A stretch of 64,000 nucleotides of DNA from contig CM067577.1 of assembly GCA_034336665.1 (NCBI GenBank), positions 1 through 64,000 of the forward strand. The letters are read 5' to 3'. The stretch comes from Luscinia megarhynchos. Lineage: Eukaryota > Chordata > Aves > Passeriformes > Turdidae. The first letter of the stretch is position 1. Each line of letters starts with the position of its first letter. The translations under genes and the position numbers were made by a program. Positions 58,663 to 64,000 of this stretch are shown one piece after another. The notes below the pieces were generated by a model. That model was not told the origin of the DNA, ran no database searches, and saw only the letters and a list, made by a program, of their open reading frames with translations.

Positions 58663-61600
58663 CCCAGAATGATTTAAACATCCAAGTGGCAACCGCAAGC
58701 TAATATTCATCTGGCAGTAAGCAGGAATTCAGATGTAGCCACATCCCTGAAAGCTGCATTTATTAGAGACAATAAAAGGAATTAAGCAATATAACTGTCA
58801 TGGTATTAGACTGATCAGTCAAATCATCCAATACACAGTTTCTCTTATCTGATTAATCCCCCCAACCCCTTATTAATAATTAACAATATTGTTAGCATGA
58901 AAGAACTCAGTGGTAAGTGAGAACACTGAAAGTTAAGGTTAAAAATAGCGCTTAAAACCAGGAAACTTTGTTTAGGAGCCTGAACAGTCAGAACAAAGGC
59001 TACATTCTAGCAAGCTTCAAATACCAGTTTTCATTTTTTTTTTCTTCTTCTTCTTTTTTTTAATTAAAGGCAAACAAACCTAATTCTTTTTAACCTCAAC
59101 ACTTTGCTGTAAAAACATTTACGTTTGTCTTAGCTCAGATGTACAAATATTCACAGGGTACTGAGGACCGCTGTGTATGAAGTAAGGGTTGTACATGCAT
59201 CTTCTAAAAAAAAACCTGTACACTGAAGATGCAATTCCTACCTATCTCATGCAGACAAGTGAAGTAATAGATGAATAGCTCAAACTAATGCTCATTTTAC
59301 TGAACAGACCACACCATATTGTGAATTGCAAAACAAGAAATTCACCTGCAGAGCTGATATTCTTAGCAAAGGGTTATAAAGAAGCAAAATTGGTAATTCC
59401 TATGTTATTCTGAATCTACGTGTGAACCCCTCCAATCAAGACAGTACTGACATACTTTGTGCTTGCTGCAAGTCAAAGGAAAATTCACAGAAAGATTTCT
59501 AAGTAATCCATTGCTTCTTTCCACTATCAAGTGGTTACTAACTGTATTAATCTATTAGTACCTAAGGTTTTGGTGCAATTGATATCCTATAGATATATAC
59601 TGGAGAGATGTGGCAGCACCCCAAATAATTTTTAACTTGTTTTTAATATTCTAGTAGTTTATGGGAGATAGTCAAAAAAGCATCATTACCAATAATCCTA
59701 GCTAAATATGGATCATACTCCCTCAAAACCACAGGTACTAGCGATGATTGCTCTTCCATATGAAAGAATTTCTACTGACTCAATCCTCTGCACTTGAACA
59801 TTAATGCTTATATGGAAAGTTTTGATTACTGAACTGTGATTCCTGAAAGCTCTCTCTACAGTACGTAGAGTTCCTGAAATTTTTCATTAGAAAAAACATG
59901 GTGGATGTATTTTCAGGTACATAGATTTAGTTTCTGAATGACTACACTTGTCTATGTAGAAAGACCACAGCCTGAACTATGAAACCATAAATCCTTTCTA
60001 TAATTACAATTAAATGCTTTACACACCTAGACACACTGCCATTTCAGAAGAAGTGAAGGAGTGTATGATTTTGCATAAAATTAACTGTTCAAGACAATGC
60101 TAACATATTAACATGTGCTGTTAGTTCACCTACACTCAGACCAGACAACGTTTGATGAAGTCTAATCAGAATTTCAACTGATCTAAGATCATGGTCTCAC
60201 AAAACGAGACTATGCATGCAAAAAAACAAATGAAGTAGCATAGTTTTAATATTTCATCTCTAAGTATGTTTACATAGAATGTAAAATCTACAAGAATGTA
60301 CAATTTACAGACATAACCCAGAGAAATTAAAATAGCTGACAATTGTATGAATAATAAGCTGAAAAGCATTATTTAGTAAAGGAAAATAAACCAATGAGGT
60401 TGGAAAGGAAGATCCAAAACAGATAAAAAGAAATGCTGTTTAAAAGGAAAAAAACCCCGTACTTGGTCATCATCTGAACTGCATTAAGGAACATAGAGCT
60501 TACAAAACTGGAAGTTTTCCCAGCTAAGAAAAACAAATCTATAGAAATAATCTTCTTCATTAAGATGACTGTAGTTTTTACACTGCACTGGCTATTTACA
60601 TCACCTTCTGAAGCAATGCCGGTCAGCAGCTCTACACCACTACAAAGATAGAGAGGTAGGTCACAGAAGCGAAGTGATTACAAGCTCTAAATGAAATCTT
60701 AAGTAACAATGGCTACTTCACTCCTTGCACAAAAGGCCTGAACCTTTTCTTTTTAAAGGCCTACATTATCTGAAATTGTTTATTTCTGTGTTGATTTCTA
60801 TATACAAAACAAGCTTCCAACAAAACCACAAAGGGAAGAAGCTATGTCAGGCCTTTTCTTTCAACTTCCACCTTATGAGAGGTCATACATGAAAAAAATA
60901 CCATCTCAGTAGTGTCATCGCCTACTCCATGAAGCCTTTCAGAAAACAAGGTGTCTTGAAAAATAATAAAAAAGAAGGCACAAGAAAGTCCTATAATTTT
61001 TGCTAAAATAGATGTTTGGTTTTTTACATTAGTAAATATAACAGTTATGTTATATTAGTCTGTTATATTTAGTATGGCTAAATTCTAACAGCATGTAACT
61101 CAAATTCTGTCAACAGATTTCACATGAGCATCTACATTCCACGCAAAAGTTGCTCATCCAGATTACAGACATAGAAAATATGCACTAACATTGAGAGGAG
61201 GATGTGTGTCTTGAACATTGACCTGACAGCTCAGAGATGCTACACACTAGCACCAGTGAGTCAAGAGCCAAAAGATGAACCAATCCGTAAAGAATATTGT
61301 AACCATAAACAAATAATGCACAGGCGAGTGAGGCAAAAATTTTACTTCCTCAGCATCCTCCTACAGAAAATGCCATATCACTCCTCCTTTGGAGTGAGCT
61401 GCCTGAATATCCTTCGATGTATGCTAAGCACTTCATCATGAAATCACTAAGAAAAGCCGATTACACTATATCTTTAAGAATATTTATGTAAACATAAATC
61501 CAATACAAGCTGACACAGAAGTGTAGTTATCTGCTTTACCCAGAACTCTAAAAATACAGGTTAAAGTCTTTCAGAATATTATCAAAACTGTTTTCATCAA

Positions 61601-64000
61601 TGTCTAAATGAAAATACACTATATTATCACATGTAATTAGCATTTTGACAATTTCAATATAAACAGTTTTACTGTAATATAAAATAATAAATTGCAAACC
61701 TGATCCAATGTGATCTGGACAATTTAAAGATGTAGTTAGTTTGCATGTACATAACTAGCTTTAGGCTTGTTAGTTTAAGTATTAATAGAATTTGATGTCT
61801 TAGTTATACAATTTCCTCTGCTAACTAGTAAAATTTTTTTCTACAAGCTTTGAGAAAGTTTGGACCTCCACTGACAAAACTAGTGTAGGTATTTTGAAGC
61901 CATTTCCCAAACTTCAGGTGAATACCACAAATGTCAGACAAACCTATATTCTAATAAAGTTTCAAAGTTCTCTTTCTTTTAGATGTATTTTATATAAACA
62001 GGTATTAATGTTTACCAGAACAGCAGCAAATCCAAGTTTCCTCTCTATTCAGTATAATCATATCACTCCAGACTTAGAGGTGTTTCCTGCAAATGTTGAC
62101 ATTCTTCGTAAGAAGACTCAAAACAAATGCACGCTGTCTTTGTGCATCCAACCCTAAACTGCTAGTTATTCACATGACTGTATCTTTACCCAGCTTGACT
62201 TTTGCATTACATTCTTCTCTCAAGAGTTTTTTCTTCAATGTCTGTAAGTTCTAGGCCTTTTTCATGCACGTTTACAAGGACATCATTTAGAAGACAGCAT
62301 TGCCCAGGTACAGTGAAGACTGCATTTGTTTATTCTCCCAAACTAATGTTTAGTTCAAGTTACAAACACCATGGAATTTTAGAGAAAACCTAGTAACTTG
62401 CTTTTAAATTTTCAATCACCTGGTTCAACGTGATTGTAGCTCACAATTACAATCCTTTGAAAAATACTGACCAAATCAATGAAATGATCATGTATTCCGG
62501 TTGCAAATGTTTTCACTTCCATCTTTAAGGAGACTGAGGCTCACAGGAATCATAATGAACACTTATCCTGATCTTAGTTTAAAACACACAAAGAACTCAA
62601 TTTATTTATAGTGAAATTTACCCTTTAGAAACTAGCAGTGTAACCTAACCATTCAATAAATAATTACTGTCACTGCTAATATGATGCACTTTGTAGCAAG
62701 GACATCCATGGTTTGACATCTTGCTAGCTGGATCTCACAACACCTTTGCTACACTGAATGGGCTTCACTATTAGATTTCTTGTCTCCATCACATATGTCC
62801 TTTTGGACTGAGATGTCACTCCTTAAACTTCTTGCCAAAAAGAAAAGTTTTGTTCTTTAAAACTTTTCACCAGATTATATTTCACCTTGTGACTAGTCAC
62901 TGCCCTGCCATGACCTTGAATTGTGTACGCTATAATCCAGTACAGGATTCCAGTAGGACTCAAAAGGTGGACCCTAATCCCATTTAACAATTCCCCCAAG
63001 AATGGCATTCAAACACTAGCTGAAATGTCATAAATTTATTTCCAATTAATTATCTTCATTGGGACCAATACTGGATACGGATACACTCAAGTCATACCAC
63101 CAAGCTCTTTGCTCAAGGCTGTATGCTCTAACATGAATATTTTTAAAAATGACATCATTTACATATTCTGAGCTCTGATAAAGGCAGCAATATGCAGAGA
63201 AATACAGTAATATTTGGTACTAAATTTGGATTCATGAATAATTGTCTCCCCTATCACATGTACTTTTTAAATATTGAACTAGTTAATTTTTCACAAACTG
63301 TGTGGCCTAAAAGCTTCGAGTGTCTGCAGACTAGCAGTACTTATCAGAAGTACATGAGTAACACAACCCACCCGACAAGTCAGAAATCTCATAAACAAAT
63401 TAAGTGTAACTGTTACTTCTTAGAATAATGACTGCAATTTAGATATTTCTTAATGCTGACAGTCAAGGTTGTGTGACCAGGAAGACTTTGATTTTTCTAA
63501 AATACTCAGTGCTTGCATGCTTCCTTCTTTGACTGAGTTAGAAACATATTAAAAATCAAGCATAAATACTACTTCCAAAACCTTATTAACTAAGTTCGAC
63601 AATCTCCTTCTCGGGGAAAATTAAAAGAATGCTAGAACGGTTTGCAAAGAAAAACTGGTATATAGCTAAAATAGGAAGATGCTGCAACAGGGAAATATAC
63701 ATAAATTGCTAACAGTAATGCAGTAAAAACATTAAATTAAACAATGATGAAAAGGTGAGCAAGGCTCTGCTTGTCTATTTTTATCTATTCATCTCTAAAC
63801 CAAGATTTAAATACTATGGAAAACATGAACAGTAAATATGACCACTACTGCTGATTTATTTGCTAAAATGATTCTCAAACAGTTTTAAATACAAAGCTGT
63901 GAGTGACATTGTGGAACACACTAAATTCAGAGAGTCAATGTCACTATCTTATTCTATTCAACACCAGTTTTGCCACAGGGTGTGCCAGAGTTTAATCTTT

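Larger units (their letters stand above)
40297..64000 (-). other. KCTD5: KCTD5 introns within the window
   Basis: Intron 5 (40297-47281) has the two CR1 pieces. The space between 5b and 5a (47408-53234) has a CTT tract, a poly-A tract and a 191-codon plus-strand frame. Intron 1 (58576 to the window end) starts with a CA/AAAC-rich stretch and otherwise shows no exon, RNA gene or transposon that I can name. Confidence 0.55.

Overview
The window is nuclear DNA of a bird. It has intron-rich genes with GT-AG splice sites, CpG-island promoters, CR1 non-LTR retrotransposon fragments and no mammalian SINEs, and its proteins are very close to vertebrate orthologues. Species cannot be fixed from the sequence alone. 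Four conserved genes were assembled exon by exon from splice sites, reading phase and protein similarity: GNPTG (-), TSR3 (+), UBE2I (-) and the 3' part of KCTD5 (-, exon 1 lies beyond the right edge).

Layout. 1-600 is a 63-bp GC-rich minisatellite. 591-2000 is CT-rich degenerate repeat. 2090-3320 is a CpG island with a TATA/CCAAT promoter facing left over a tiny 66-codon frame, and a broken COMMD4 remnant facing right. 4139-4440 is a purine tract. 4505-14027 is GNPTG in 11 exons. 63 bp separate its start codon from that of TSR3 (14091-18118, 6 exons), so the two share one promoter. TSR3 and UBE2I converge across about 1.5 kb. UBE2I (SUMO E2, coding 20677-28601) has an untranslated first exon in a CpG island at 31.7-32.7 kb. 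32.7-38.2 kb holds no gene I can support. KCTD5 fills the rest: 3' UTR, terminal exon at 40.27 kb, then exons 5b, 5a, 4, 3 and 2 going right, and intron 1 to the window end.

The genes are housekeeping: lysosomal enzyme tagging in the Golgi (GNPTG), 18S rRNA modification (TSR3), SUMO conjugation (UBE2I) and a CUL3 ubiquitin-ligase adaptor (KCTD5). They are not a functional operon.

The most interesting signal is in KCTD5. Besides the usual penultimate coding exon (47282-47407) there is a second, diverged copy upstream (53235-53351). It has the same phase, an intact acceptor, conservative substitutions in its first 26 residues, and a new Cys-rich tail. It looks like an alternative, perhaps mutually exclusive, exon that would change the C-terminal domain. 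The COMMD4 fossil with a destroyed splice donor and the compact TATA-driven mini-unit at 2.06-2.44 kb come next.
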